Shown: positions 49,342 to 58,403 of the stretch, one piece after another | Layout: every line of letters starts with the position of its first letter | How positions within the stretch are numbered: the first letter of the stretch is position 1 | Source: Desulfobacteraceae bacterium | Lineage (GTDB): Bacteria; Desulfobacterota; Desulfobacteria; Desulfobacterales; UBA5852 | Length of the DNA: 64,000 nucleotides | Assembly (NCBI GenBank): GCA_014237395.1 | Contig: JABZFP010000029.1 | Span: 424,537-488,536 of the forward strand | Direction of reading: 5' to 3' | Notes under the pieces: generated by a model | What the model was told of the DNA's origin: nothing | What the model saw: only the letters and a program-made list of their open reading frames with translations | Databases searched by the model: none | Translations under genes and position numbers: made by a program

Positions 49342-49836
49342 GTGCCAATCCAGTGGAAAACCTTTTTCTTGCCGGAAGTCAACCGGGCCTTTATTTTTCG
49401 GTTGCTGACCGTCGCTCTGTCTGCCGCCGTTCTATTCGGCTATGTCCTGATTCCTTTCCGTATCCAGGGACACAGCATGGCGCCGACTTACCGTGATGGC
49501 GGATTCAATTTCTGCAACCGGTTGCGGTTCGTTTTCAGCGGTCCGCAACAACACGATGTGGTTGCGATTCGACTGGCCGGCCAACGCATCATGCTGCTCA
49601 AGCGGGTGGTCGCCCTGGAAGGCGATGTGGTGGAATTCCAGGCCGGCCGGCTTTTCGTGAACAGCCGGCCGGTCGAGGAACCCTATGTCTATGATCCGTT
49701 CGCCTGGGATCTCCCCCCGCGCACGGTAGCGCGCGGCCAGGTCTATGTCGTGGGGGACAATCGTCGTGTGCCGATGCATATTCACCATTTCGGACAGACC
49801 GCCATCGACCGGATTATTGGAGGGCCGTTGTGGTAG
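49342..49836 (+). CDS. lepB: Signal peptidase I (short form)
   Basis: A 164-residue type I signal peptidase, short for the family. It cleaves signal peptides at the outer face of the inner membrane. A single helix (about 19-38) is followed by the catalytic Ser in IQGHSMAPTYRDGG and the Lys in LLKRVVALEGDVVEF. The last conserved box is YVVGDNRRVPMHIHHFG, with R-V-P replacing the usual DSR-containing string. GTG start at 49342 after GGAGCAGG. Overlaps the next gene by 7 bases. As a second, specialised peptidase it may serve the neighbouring proteins. Confidence 0.9.
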   Translation: MPIQWKTFFLPEVNRAFIFRLLTVALSAAVLFGYVLIPFRIQGHSMAPTYRDGGFNFCNRLRFVFSGPQQHDVVAIRLAGQRIMLLKRVVALEGDVVEFQAGRLFVNSRPVEEPYVYDPFAWDLPPRTVARGQVYVVGDNRRVPMHIHHFGQTAIDRIIGGPLW

Positions 49837-50330
49837 CAGATAAAAAATGGGTGCTGGTTGCCGTTGCACTGACCATCGGGATTCTCATGTTTTTCATCCT
49901 CTCGCCCGGAGATGCCGCCCGTATCAAGAAGCAGTTCGACTTTCTGTCCGCCAACATCGCTAAAACCCCGGATGAAAACAAGTTGATCGGCGCCGCCAAC
50001 GCCAAACGTATCCGGTCCGCATTTGCGGAGACCATCGCCATTCATGCGCCCGCCTACGACTATGCCCGCGATCTGGCCGCATCCGAACTGCCGGCCCTCG
50101 TCCTCACGGCCCGGGCTTCCTATGCGGAACTCGCGCTGACCTTTTATGATTTTTCCATCGATTTTCCGCAGGAGGGTTTGGCCGATGTGCGGGTAACATC
50201 CCGGATGCGCGGCCGGTTGCTATCCGGTGAGACCATCGAAGATATTCAGGAGTTGCACTGCCGCTTGCAGAAAACCGATGACACGTGGCGGTTTGAGGCC
50301 ATTGAAATCGTCGAAGTTCTTGAACAATAG
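49830..50330 (+). CDS. Hypothetical membrane-anchored protein
   Basis: A 166-residue protein with one N-terminal helix (WVLVAVALTIGILMFFIL) and a soluble domain: ARIKKQFDFLSANIAKTP, ASYAELALTFYDFSIDFP and TWRFEAIEIVEVL. It looks like a nuclear-transport-factor-2/SnoaL-like accessory fold, but I cannot confirm this. GTG start at 49830 lies inside lepB with GGAGGG before it. Last gene of the operon. Confidence 0.7.
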   Translation: MVADKKWVLVAVALTIGILMFFILSPGDAARIKKQFDFLSANIAKTPDENKLIGAANAKRIRSAFAETIAIHAPAYDYARDLAASELPALVLTARASYAELALTFYDFSIDFPQEGLADVRVTSRMRGRLLSGETIEDIQELHCRLQKTDDTWRFEAIEIVEVLEQ

Positions 50331-50515
50331 GCTTTAGTGCCAAATTGACTGATCAATCTGGTTTCTGGTTGAAGCGCCTTCGCCGGGTCACGCGACAAGC
50401 CCAATTCTGCCATGGACCTCGGGCCGGTTGAACTTGCATCATCATTTCATCGCCTTACAGTATTGCAATCCAAGTCTCAATAAATACGTTTCGCCACTCA
50501 ACGCGGGAGAAAACC

Positions 50516-51358
50516 ATGCGATGGAGAAATCGACGACAAAGCACCAACATCGAAGACCGGCGCCGCAGGCCCATGGCGCGCAAGGTTGCCGGCGGCGGTC
50601 TGGGAACCATCGTCCTTGTCCTGGTCGGCCTCTACTTCGGCATTGACCCGGGTGTCATTTTACAAAGCACCGGAACTCTCGCGCCGCCCTCACAGACATC
50701 TCATGCCCCTCTGTCTCCGGAGGAAAAGGAACTGGGCGAATTCGTCGCCGTGGTTCTGGCCGACACCGAAGACACCTGGCACGCCATCTTCCAGCAGGCC
50801 GGAGGCGAATACCGGGAACCGAAACTGGTGCTCTTTTCCGGTGCGGTGGAATCCGCCTGCGGTTATGCCCAAGCGGCCACCGGCCCGTTCTATTGCCCGG
50901 CCGATGAAAAAGTGTATATCGACCTGAGTTTTTTCGAGGACTTGCAAAACCGGTTCGGCGCTCCGGGGGATTTTGCGCAGGCCTATGTCATCGCCCATGA
51001 AATCGGCCATCATGTCCAGACCCTGACCGGTATCTCTGGAAAGGTACATGCCGCCAAGCGTCAACTCTCGGAGCGTGACGCCAACGCGCTCTCCGTCCGC
51101 CAGGAGCTCCAGGCGGATTGCTTTGCCGGCATCTGGGCCTACCATGCCGACCGCACCCGCCAGTTGCTGGAAACAGGGGATATCGAAGAAGCGCTGAATG
51201 CCGCCAACGCCATCGGCGATGACCGGCTTCAGATGCAATCCCGGGGTCGCGTTGTCCCGGACTCCTTTACGCATGGGACTTCTGCCCAGCGCATCGAATG
51301 GTTCAAACGGGGCTTGGCCACCGGAAGCCTGTCCTCCTGCAACACCTATCAGGAATAG
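50516..51358 (+). CDS. ypfJ: YpfJ-type putative neutral zinc metallopeptidase
   Basis: A 280-residue membrane-anchored protein. A basic N-terminus (MRWRNRRQSTNIEDRRRRP) is followed by a helix GLGTIVLVLVGLYFGID. The periplasmic domain holds ACGYAQAATGPFYCPADEKVYIDLSFF, the zinc site YVIAHEIGHHVQTLTG (HExxH) and RQELQADCFAGIWA with the third ligand. RIEWFKRGLATGSLSSCNTY closes it. Family members are predicted proteases; no substrate is known. CGGGAG lies before ATG 50516. Length and architecture are typical. Confidence 0.93.
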   Translation: MRWRNRRQSTNIEDRRRRPMARKVAGGGLGTIVLVLVGLYFGIDPGVILQSTGTLAPPSQTSHAPLSPEEKELGEFVAVVLADTEDTWHAIFQQAGGEYREPKLVLFSGAVESACGYAQAATGPFYCPADEKVYIDLSFFEDLQNRFGAPGDFAQAYVIAHEIGHHVQTLTGISGKVHAAKRQLSERDANALSVRQELQADCFAGIWAYHADRTRQLLETGDIEEALNAANAIGDDRLQMQSRGRVVPDSFTHGTSAQRIEWFKRGLATGSLSSCNTYQE

Positions 51359-51530
51359 CGCTTTTGACCCAGAAGGTGGCCAGCCTCGGAAGCACACGAC
51401 GACTTTCCGTTACAAACAGCCGCTTGAGCAAGCTTGGCGGGCCTGCTAAACTCATGACTGGCTGTATTGCCCCTTCGCGGTGTCGAATCGCGATGCATTC
51501 AAACCGGTACGATCTGTTGCGAGAGAATGC

Positions 51531-52010
51531 ATGATGAACCACAGCAAAACATTTTTGGGCGGAGTGGTTTTCGCTGGTTTGACCCTCGTGCTGCTCCTGG
51601 GGGCCATCACCGGCAGTCCGGCGGGTGATCTGGATTTTTTTGTCGAGGCGGTGCGTAACGATCGCATCGACGAGGTCCGTGCTCTTATATCAAAAGGGGT
51701 CGATGTCAACTCGCGGGACGTGTTTGGCGACAATGCCGGGCTGCACTGGGCCGCCCGCCTCGGCCTGGCCGAGATGGCCCGGCTGCTTATCGACAACGGC
51801 GCCGATCTCAACATCCGCAACGAGGAAGGCAACACCCCCCTGCATTGGGCCGCCGGGGAAGGCCAAAAGGAACTCGTGGTGATCTTGATCGTCCACGGGG
51901 CCGACGTCAACGCCCACAACAAGCGCGGATGGACGCCCCTGCGCTGGGCCGAAGCCCAGAGCCAGAAAGAAATTGCCCGCATCCTGGTGGCAGCCGGCGG
52001 CCGGCGCTGA
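51531..52010 (+). CDS. Exported ankyrin-repeat protein
   Basis: A 159-residue protein with a signal peptide (KTFLGGVVFAGLTLVLLLGAITGSPAG). About four ankyrin repeats follow, clearest in NAGLHWAARLGLAEMARLLIDNGADLNIRN, then TPLHWAAGEGQKELVVILIVHGADVNAHN and TPLRWAEAQSQKEIARILVAAGG. It mediates protein-protein contacts in the periplasm; the partner is unknown. ATG 51531 or 51534 are both possible. Monocistronic. Confidence 0.88.
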   Translation: MMNHSKTFLGGVVFAGLTLVLLLGAITGSPAGDLDFFVEAVRNDRIDEVRALISKGVDVNSRDVFGDNAGLHWAARLGLAEMARLLIDNGADLNIRNEEGNTPLHWAAGEGQKELVVILIVHGADVNAHNKRGWTPLRWAEAQSQKEIARILVAAGGRR

Positions 52011-52466
52011 TGCATCCCCTAACGACCCGAACTTGGGATAAAACCGGTGCGCCTTGGGACCAGGTGCATCAATATAATCCCGTAGCTGGTGATGCTGGCG
52101 CACCCCATCGGGGACTTACGGCTGCCGGTGCCGAAGTAGGACGAATACGTGTCACCCATCCCTTGTCTGCGTCCGTCATACCGCCATCGTGCAACCCTGC
52201 CGCACGCCGTTGACCGCTCACAAAGCATCTGGACTATAACCGCCAAATATGCGATGCTGGCCGATAAACCACGTTGGCAGTACCGCGATGCAAGCAAGGC
52301 CCGACAAGCCGTTCCGGCGTCAACGATCCGTTTGCCCCAACAGGCCCTATCGTGCGCGGAGAGCACCTCCGACGTGAGACCCACCATCGGTTCTCGATTT
52401 TTCTGCTATTGATTGAGCAGCTGATGTCCGTCAACCCAATAGCACGAAAGCGAGAACGATCAAGCT
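52011..52466. other. Gene-free region with a structured inverted repeat
   Basis: No gene is seen. It contains the nested hairpin at 52046-52104 and CCCCATCGGGG right after it. The promoter of the RRM gene must be in the right part; short leaders of this kind are common before cold-induced RRM genes. Confidence 0.5.
52046..52104. other. Nested inverted repeat, possible RNA element
   Basis: GGTGCGCC (52046-52053) pairs with GGCGCACC (52097-52104), and inside GCATCA pairs with TGATGC. This gives two stacked stems around an AT-rich loop. No known RNA family was recognised. Confidence 0.35.
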
Positions 52467-52748
52467 ATGAATATTTATATCGGGAACCTGGGTCCCGGCA
52501 TCACCACTGATATCTTGAAAGCGATGTTTGTCGAATTTGGCGAGGTCGAAAGTTGTAAAATCATCAGTGACAGGCGTTCGGGAAGATCAAAGGGCTTCGG
52601 GTTCGTAGAGATGCCCAGCAATTCGGAGGCCGACCAGGCCATTAAAAATCTAAACGGCAAATTTATCGAGGGCCAAAATATCAAGGTCAACCATGCCGAC
52701 CCCGGTGGGAAAAAAAAGAAACAGCGCTCACGCCGCCGGCGATTTTAG
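52467..52748 (+). CDS. RNA-binding protein (single RRM)
   Basis: A 93-residue protein made of one RNA-recognition motif: NIYIGNLGPGITTDIL (RNP2 in IYIGNL) and GRSKGFGFVEMPS (RNP1). A basic tail KKKKQRSRRRRF follows. Such small glycine-poor RRM proteins are found in cyanobacteria and many proteobacteria, often cold-induced. Its last 56 bases also encode the start of the dehydrogenase gene in another frame, so the basic tail is written in overlap. Confidence 0.93.
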   Translation: MNIYIGNLGPGITTDILKAMFVEFGEVESCKIISDRRSGRSKGFGFVEMPSNSEADQAIKNLNGKFIEGQNIKVNHADPGGKKKKQRSRRRRF

Positions 52749-53595
52749 CAGCGACGACGCCCCCCCTCCCGTTGTTCTCATCACTGGCGCCTCATCCGGT
52801 TTTGGCGAAGCCTGTGCCCATCACCTGGGCACAAAGGGCTATCGCGTCTATGGCACCAGCCGCCGGGCCATCTGGAACCCGGCCCCCAAGCGGGATTCAC
52901 CCGGAAACGGCACCTTTCAACTGATTCCGATGGATGTCTGCGATACGGCATCGGTTGACGCCGGCGTGGACACCATCCTGAAAACATCCGGACGCATCGA
53001 CGTTGTGGTCTGCAATGCGGGGTTCGGCGTGGCCGGATCGGTGGAGGACAGCACCGTCGAGGAGGCCAAGCGCCAGTTCGAAACCAATTTTTTCGGCACC
53101 TGGCGGGTCTGCCGGGCGGTCCTTCCCCACCTGCGACGGCAGAAAGCAAGCTATCTGGTCATTGTGGGCTCGCTGGCGGGTGTCATGGGCATTCCTTTCC
53201 AGGCCGCTTACAGTGCATCCAAGTTTGCCCTGGAGGGTATGGCCGAGGCGTTGCGCATGGAAGTCAAACCGTGGAGCATCCATGTGGTGCTGATCCAGCC
53301 GGGTGATTTTCGCACCGAATTTACCCGCAACCGCATCAAGACGACCGCATCCGGCCAAAACCCGGCTTATGCCGCGTCTTTCACCCGCGCCCTGGCCGTC
53401 ATGGAGAAGGACGAACGCCAGGGGCCATCCCCGGAAAAATTAGCCCGGTTAGTGGCGCGCATCATCACCCACCCGGCACCCCGGCTGCGCTACACCGCCG
53501 GGACCATGTCCCAGCGGCTGGGCGCCCTGCTGAAAAGGGTACTGCCCGGCCGGCTGTTCGAATGGCTCATGATGGCGACTTATAAACTGAATTGA
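52693..53595 (+). CDS. Short-chain dehydrogenase/reductase
   Basis: A 300-residue SDR. Cofactor site VVLITGASSGFGEA (about 27-40), VVVCNAGFGVAG (NNAG-like), Ser in IVGSLAGVMG, and YSASKFALEG (Tyr-x3-Lys). VLIQPGDFRTEF resembles classical SDRs acting on retinol- or lipid-like ketones. Substrate unknown. The only possible start giving the whole Rossmann fold is ATG 52693, inside the RRM gene, making a 56-base overlap and probable translational coupling. Confidence 0.9.
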   Translation: MPTPVGKKRNSAHAAGDFSSDDAPPPVVLITGASSGFGEACAHHLGTKGYRVYGTSRRAIWNPAPKRDSPGNGTFQLIPMDVCDTASVDAGVDTILKTSGRIDVVVCNAGFGVAGSVEDSTVEEAKRQFETNFFGTWRVCRAVLPHLRRQKASYLVIVGSLAGVMGIPFQAAYSASKFALEGMAEALRMEVKPWSIHVVLIQPGDFRTEFTRNRIKTTASGQNPAYAASFTRALAVMEKDERQGPSPEKLARLVARIITHPAPRLRYTAGTMSQRLGALLKRVLPGRLFEWLMMATYKLN

Positions 53596-53644
53596 ACCGA
53601 TCACCCTGGTCGGCCAACCACCTGACGCACCGGCAGACAATCGC

Positions 53645-54913
53645 ATGGCCCTCGACCTGACACGGCTCCGGATTGACCAACGCCGCTTTCGAAATCATTT
53701 CGAAGCGCTCGCCCGCATTGGCGCGACCCCCGATGGCGGGGCCAACCGGCCCGCCCTCGGGGAATTAGACCTCCAGGCACGGATTTGGCTGCAGGAACGA
53801 ATCACCCGGTCGCACCTTGTTTTTGCCGGCGACCCGGCCGGCAGCCAGTCGGCTATTCTTCACGGAAGCGAGAAAAACACCCCGCATCTCATTCTGGGCT
53901 CGCACCTGGATACGGTGCCGGAAGGCGGCCGTTTTGACGGTGCATTAGGTGTGCTGGCAGCCCTTGAGGTTCTTCTGACACTGAAGGCAGCCGATTATGT
54001 GCCGCCCATTGCCCTGGAAGCCATCAATTTCACCGATGAAGAAGGCACCCATATCGGCACGCTCGGAAGTCGTGCGATAACAGGCCGACTGACGGAAGAC
54101 GATCTCCAGCACCCTTTTCAGGGCCTCCCGGCCTTTGATAGCGGCTTGACCCGTATCGGTCTTTCGCGAAAAAGCCTTCTCCAGGCCCGGCGGCCGGCAG
54201 ACCGAATCGCCGGCTATCTCGAACTCCACATCGAACAGGGACCTATCCTCGCCGAAGCGGGCTTCGATATCGGCATTGTAACAGCCATTGTCGGCATTGG
54301 TCGCCTGACGCTGCAGTTCCGGGGTCGCGCCGACCACGCCGGGACAACGCCCATGGCACTTCGGCATGATGCCGGTAGAGCCTCGGGGATTTTTGTTGCG
54401 AAAGTCTGGGATTTTCTTCCAGCCAGCTTTCCGGGTTGCGTCATCAACATCGGCAATATGCAATTTTATCCCGGCACGTTCAACGTCGTGCCGCACACGG
54501 TCGATCTGGACCTTGAATATCGCGCGCCGGACGCGCGGCAACTGGGCGATCTGCAGAAAGCCCTGATCGGCCTGGCGCAGGATGCGGCCCGCGAATGCCG
54601 GGTTGCACTCGAAACAGGCCCTGCTGAAACATCACCCGCGGTCTCGATGGACCACCGCCTTCAGGATCAGTTCGCCCGCGCGGCGAACCGGCTCGGCCTG
54701 CGGCACCACCGCATGCCTTCCGGTGCCGGCCACGATGCCCAGAGCTTCGCGGACGTTTGCCCCTCCGGAATGATCTTTATTCCATCGGTGGATGGACGAT
54801 CGCATGGCCCCGATGAATACTCCCACTTGGAAGACTGCGTTAACGGTGCCAACCTGCTGCTCCATGCGGCGCTCGAAGTGGCGGAAACATACCGGCACAC
54901 CCGGACAAAATAA
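53645..54913 (+). CDS. M20-family amidohydrolase (N-carbamoyl-L-amino acid hydrolase/allantoate amidohydrolase type)
   Basis: A 422-residue dinuclear metal hydrolase. LGSHLDTVPEGGRFDGALGV (first His and bridging Asp), INFTDEEGTHIGTLGSRAITG (Glu-Glu), LELHIEQGPILAEAG (His-Glu) and GAGHDAQSFADVCPSGMIFIPSVDGRSHGPDEY (last ligands) are all present. The dimerisation lid has FRGRADHAGTTPMALRHDAG. It splits a carbamoyl or ureido bond; the substrate class (carbamoyl amino acid, allantoate, ureidoglycine) cannot be chosen. No purine or hydantoin genes are near. Confidence 0.9.
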   Translation: MALDLTRLRIDQRRFRNHFEALARIGATPDGGANRPALGELDLQARIWLQERITRSHLVFAGDPAGSQSAILHGSEKNTPHLILGSHLDTVPEGGRFDGALGVLAALEVLLTLKAADYVPPIALEAINFTDEEGTHIGTLGSRAITGRLTEDDLQHPFQGLPAFDSGLTRIGLSRKSLLQARRPADRIAGYLELHIEQGPILAEAGFDIGIVTAIVGIGRLTLQFRGRADHAGTTPMALRHDAGRASGIFVAKVWDFLPASFPGCVINIGNMQFYPGTFNVVPHTVDLDLEYRAPDARQLGDLQKALIGLAQDAARECRVALETGPAETSPAVSMDHRLQDQFARAANRLGLRHHRMPSGAGHDAQSFADVCPSGMIFIPSVDGRSHGPDEYSHLEDCVNGANLLLHAALEVAETYRHTRTK

Positions 54914-54981
54914 AAACCGCATCCGCGGCCGTGCCACCGCCGGTGGCATGTCCCAACCCCGTTACGAAAGGAGACGCATCC

Positions 54982-55215
54982 ATGGCTACGAGAAAGAAAA
55001 AATCCGAACGCGATCTTGAAAAAGGGTACCCCGCCCGCCAATTTGTCGCCAAATTGCGCCGTTTGGCTGACTGCATCGAAGCGGGCCAGCGGTTTCGCAT
55101 CCAGGTGGCCGGGGAGCGAATTTCCATACCCCCCGATGCCACCATCAGCATCGAGCATGAACGGGAAAAAGGGTGTGAGGAAATCGAATTTCAGATCAAA
55201 TGGAATACGCCTTGA
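54982..55215 (+). CDS. Amphi-Trp domain protein
   Basis: A 77-residue small protein. A basic start (MATRKKKSERDLEKGYP), ARQFVAKLRRLADCIEAGQRFRIQVAGERISIPPDATISIEHER, then EEIEFQIKWNTP match the amphi-Trp domain, a short amphipathic beta unit with a C-terminal tryptophan found in archaea and some bacteria. Function unknown. AAAGGAG before ATG 54982 decides the start. Confidence 0.85.
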   Translation: MATRKKKSERDLEKGYPARQFVAKLRRLADCIEAGQRFRIQVAGERISIPPDATISIEHEREKGCEEIEFQIKWNTP

Positions 55216-55352
55216 CCCATGGCAGGAAAACGTGATGGCGGCGGAAAGGATAGCTCCCAGGCACCCTTAGATAGAGAGGCGGTCCGGACGGACTGTCACC
55301 GATCGCCCTGACATACCGAACACATTTCCGCCCTTTAAGCGTTCGCATTCAA

Positions 55353-55835
55353 TCAAATAAAGCGTTTATCCGCCCTGGTTTGCTGCAGGTCGGCGCCCGC
55401 CTTTTCCAGCCAACCCAGCCGTTCGGGCTGACGATGATCAAATGCCGGCACATAGGGTTTGATGTCCAGCAGCGGCGTGCCGTTCACGATGTCCACATCC
55501 TCGATCTCCAGCACGGTTTCCCTGATTTCGATTAATCGAACCGTTGAAAGGCCGATCGGGTTGGGATGGTTGGGTGAGCGGGTAGCGAAAACACCACGTG
55601 GCACCGTATCCAAAAAAGGGGTCACCACCAGGCGGGTATCCTGCGTCAGATGAAAATGATAGAGCAGGATGAGATGCGAGAACCCCCCCAGGTCCTGTAA
55701 TCCCTTTGCATACGCCGGCAAAAGCACAATGCGGCCCCGGATCCCTTCCCCGCCCTTGGCCTGGATGGGCATTCCTTCCCGGGAAGTATATGGCGTTTCA
55801 ATCCTTCCAATCGGTTTATACGTTACCGGTTCCAT
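55353..55835 (-). CDS. trmO: tRNA m6t6A37 methyltransferase TrmO
   Basis: A 160-residue TsaA/TrmO homologue. It methylates N6-threonylcarbamoyladenosine at position 37 of threonine tRNA using S-adenosylmethionine. The core is YKPIGRIETPY, GGFSHLILLYHFHLT and the signature FATRSPNHPNPIGLSTVRLIEI. GTPLLDIKPYVPAFD follows. It lacks the C-terminal domain of the 230-residue E. coli protein, as do many short homologues. Single gene on the minus strand. Confidence 0.92.
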   Translation of the reverse strand: MEPVTYKPIGRIETPYTSREGMPIQAKGGEGIRGRIVLLPAYAKGLQDLGGFSHLILLYHFHLTQDTRLVVTPFLDTVPRGVFATRSPNHPNPIGLSTVRLIEIRETVLEIEDVDIVNGTPLLDIKPYVPAFDHRQPERLGWLEKAGADLQQTRADKRFI

Positions 55836-55962
55836 AGCGATACCCCCTCGGTCAGCGTCTGGCCACAGAATTAATTATAAAGTCATCAGAAAAATGGTCG
55901 ATAAGCATGAAGGTCTTACGTATTTGATCATTTTTAGAAATGCGCTTCGGGGGGTATTTTAA

Positions 55963-57102
55963 ATGGCGGAACGATTACTTGCAATGCTCATTGTCGGCAT
56001 CGGGTTTTATTTTCTCATCAGCGTAACCATGCGCGCGATATACGGGAAGGCGATGGTCACGCGCTTGTGGACGTTGCTGGCTCCCGGTGTCATCCTGACC
56101 GCCCTTTTATCCGGGGTGGCCGCGAAACTAGGTGAGGTGGGCATTGCCCCGTGGATCACGCGCGGCGCGATTCCGCTTGCGGCCTCTGTGGTTCTGGTGG
56201 CAAGTTTCATCCTGGTGGCACGCAAGCTGACCAATCCCCTGCAAAAATCCGTCCTCGCCTTGAATTTGGGCTCCGACCAGATTGCCGACGCCTCCGCTCA
56301 AATTTCATCGGCATGTCAGTCACTTGCGTCCGGCGCGACCGAGCAGGCCGCCTCCATCGAAGAGACGTCCTCCTCCCTGGAAGAAATGGCCAGCATGACC
56401 CGACAGAATGCCGACAATGCCACGCAAGCCAACCAGATCATGCAAGAAACCAATAGCATGGTGACCCAGGCGCATCAGACCATGAACGATTTAAACCGCT
56501 CCATGCAAGACATTTCACAAGCCAGCGAAGAGACTCAGAAAATCGTTAAAACCATCGATGAAATCGCCTTTCAAACCAATCTTCTAGCCCTCAACGCGGC
56601 CGTTGAAGCCGCCCGGGCCGGGGAAGCCGGTGCCGGCTTTGCGGTTGTGGCTGACGAAGTGCGCAATCTGGCGTTGAGAGCCGCGGAATCCTCGCGCAAC
56701 ACCGCCGCCCTGATTGACGGAACCGTATCCCGCATAGGAGCAGGCGCACAATTGGTTTCAACCACCGGCGAAGCGTTCGAGGCCGTTAAAAACAACTCTG
56801 AAAAAGTCGGGCAGCTGATCAGTGAAATTGCCGCAGCCTCCGGTGAGCAGGCTCAGGGAATCGAACAAGTCAACAGTGCCGTTTCCGAAATGAACCACGT
56901 TACCCAACAAAATGCGGCCATTTCGGAAGAATCGGCATCTGCATCAACGGAAATCCATTCCGAAATCATGCATATCCGCACCCATATCAGGGACGTTTCC
57001 GAATTGGTGGACGGTAAGCCATCGATGGCCCAGAACACACCGGCGATGTCCAACCGCCCTCAGCGGGAAATTGTGGCAGAAACTGATGCAACAGCACTTT
57101 GA
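55963..57102 (+). CDS. Minimal methyl-accepting chemotaxis protein
   Basis: A 379-residue receptor. Three helices occupy residues 1-90 ([56 protein letters not shown]). The signalling coiled coil follows directly: [25 protein letters not shown], and the hairpin tip [39 protein letters not shown]. No periplasmic sensor and no clear HAMP domain are present. It may sense membrane or cytoplasmic signals. No che genes adjoin. Confidence 0.9.
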   Translation: MAERLLAMLIVGIGFYFLISVTMRAIYGKAMVTRLWTLLAPGVILTALLSGVAAKLGEVGIAPWITRGAIPLAASVVLVASFILVARKLTNPLQKSVLALNLGSDQIADASAQISSACQSLASGATEQAASIEETSSSLEEMASMTRQNADNATQANQIMQETNSMVTQAHQTMNDLNRSMQDISQASEETQKIVKTIDEIAFQTNLLALNAAVEAARAGEAGAGFAVVADEVRNLALRAAESSRNTAALIDGTVSRIGAGAQLVSTTGEAFEAVKNNSEKVGQLISEIAAASGEQAQGIEQVNSAVSEMNHVTQQNAAISEESASASTEIHSEIMHIRTHIRDVSELVDGKPSMAQNTPAMSNRPQREIVAETDATAL

Positions 57103-57422
57103 TACCCTTCCATCGCGTGGTCTGACGGACCGCCTCAAACGGGTGCCCGTTAGACCGCGAATCGCCAGGGTGGCACGGCTTTACAACCTGCTTGACCGTT
57201 CTTAAAATAAAACTATTCACACCGGCGATTGAACGAATCCCAACCCCATACGCCTCAGAACGATTGAACGTTCCTGACCTCCGCACGATCCGCCATCTCA
57301 CCACGATGCCTGATCCATGACGCATGAACCCGCATTAGCCCTTGGACCGACACGCTAATGACACCTGCCGAATAATCGTCTGCAGATAGGGCCACTATTT
57401 TCAATCATGAAGGAGGCACATT
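57103..57422. other. Intergenic region, no gene seen
   Basis: Contains AACGGGTGCCCGTT (57137-57150), a short hairpin about 35 bases after the receptor stop, and an A-rich stretch at 57206. Otherwise nothing recognised. Confidence 0.5.
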
Positions 57423-58358
57423 ATGGACACGCCCCGCAAGCGCATCCTGCTGGCTTTGGACGGTTCCGACGCATCGTTGGAAACCGTACGCTATGTTGCC
57501 AAGATCTTTCCGGTGGCCCGCACCGAGGTCGTCCTGTTTCATGTGGCCGCCAATATACCCGGAATTTTCTGGCACATCGGCGAAGAATTTCGTGACCGCA
57601 TCGCACCGGCCAGGGCATGGGTCCATGAAACGCATCGTGCCATGAGCGCCTTTTTGCACGCGGCCGCCCATGAATTGACCCATGCAGGCTTTTCCCCCGA
57701 AACCGTGACCGTAAAAATTGAACGGCAGCAAAACAGCATCGTTCGCGATATTGCCGCCGAGGCAGCCTGCGACTACGATGCCGTTGTGGTCAGCCGCCAA
57801 GGTCTCAGTCGCACCAAAGACACCCTGATCGGCAAAACAGGCAACCAGTTGATGAAGCGATTGCGCCATATGCCCATCATCGTTGTCAGCGGCAGTCCGA
57901 CCACGCAGAAAATCATGATCGCAATGGACAGTACGGATGACGCCTCCCGGGGTGTCACCTGCGTCGGTCATCTGCTGGCTGAAACACCCACCCGCATCAC
58001 GCTTTGCCATGCGATCAAATCCCGCATGATGTACTACCTGCCGGCGAATTTGTACTATGCCGAAGACCAGGACGAGAGCTGGGCGACCCGCAGCCGTAAG
58101 CACATCGACCCGTGGATTAAAAAGGCCCAGGGGCGACTCATCGAAGCCGGCGTAACGCCGGAGTGCATCAGCGTCTCCATTCTGGAAGACTGCACCAGTC
58201 GCGCCACGAGCCTGCTGGAGGAGGCTCGCAATACCGGCATCGGCACCATCGTTACCGGTCGCCGCCACCTGTCTGCACTGGAGTCATGGCTCTTAGGGAG
58301 TGTCAGCCGCCAACTCGTCAACTGGGCCCGTGGCATGGCCGTATGGGTGGCTGCCTGA
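57423..58358 (+). CDS. Tandem universal stress protein
   Basis: A 311-residue protein of two Usp domains. Domain 1 (about 4-160): RILLALDGSDASLETVRYVAK, then YDAVVVSRQGLSRTKDTLIGKTGNQLMKRLRHMPIIVVSG. Domain 2 (about 165-310): KIMIAMDSTDDASRGVTCVG, and GTIVTGRRHLSALESWLLGSVSRQLVNWARGMAVWV. The ATP-type G-2x-G-9x-G(S/T) pattern is degenerate in both, so nucleotide binding is uncertain. GAAGGAGG before ATG 57423. Stress-related role presumed from family. Confidence 0.9.
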   Translation: MDTPRKRILLALDGSDASLETVRYVAKIFPVARTEVVLFHVAANIPGIFWHIGEEFRDRIAPARAWVHETHRAMSAFLHAAAHELTHAGFSPETVTVKIERQQNSIVRDIAAEAACDYDAVVVSRQGLSRTKDTLIGKTGNQLMKRLRHMPIIVVSGSPTTQKIMIAMDSTDDASRGVTCVGHLLAETPTRITLCHAIKSRMMYYLPANLYYAEDQDESWATRSRKHIDPWIKKAQGRLIEAGVTPECISVSILEDCTSRATSLLEEARNTGIGTIVTGRRHLSALESWLLGSVSRQLVNWARGMAVWVAA

Positions 58359-58403
58359 ACTATCGGCATAACCATTGATATCAGAGGTGGTCGTAGAAGG
58401 GGG

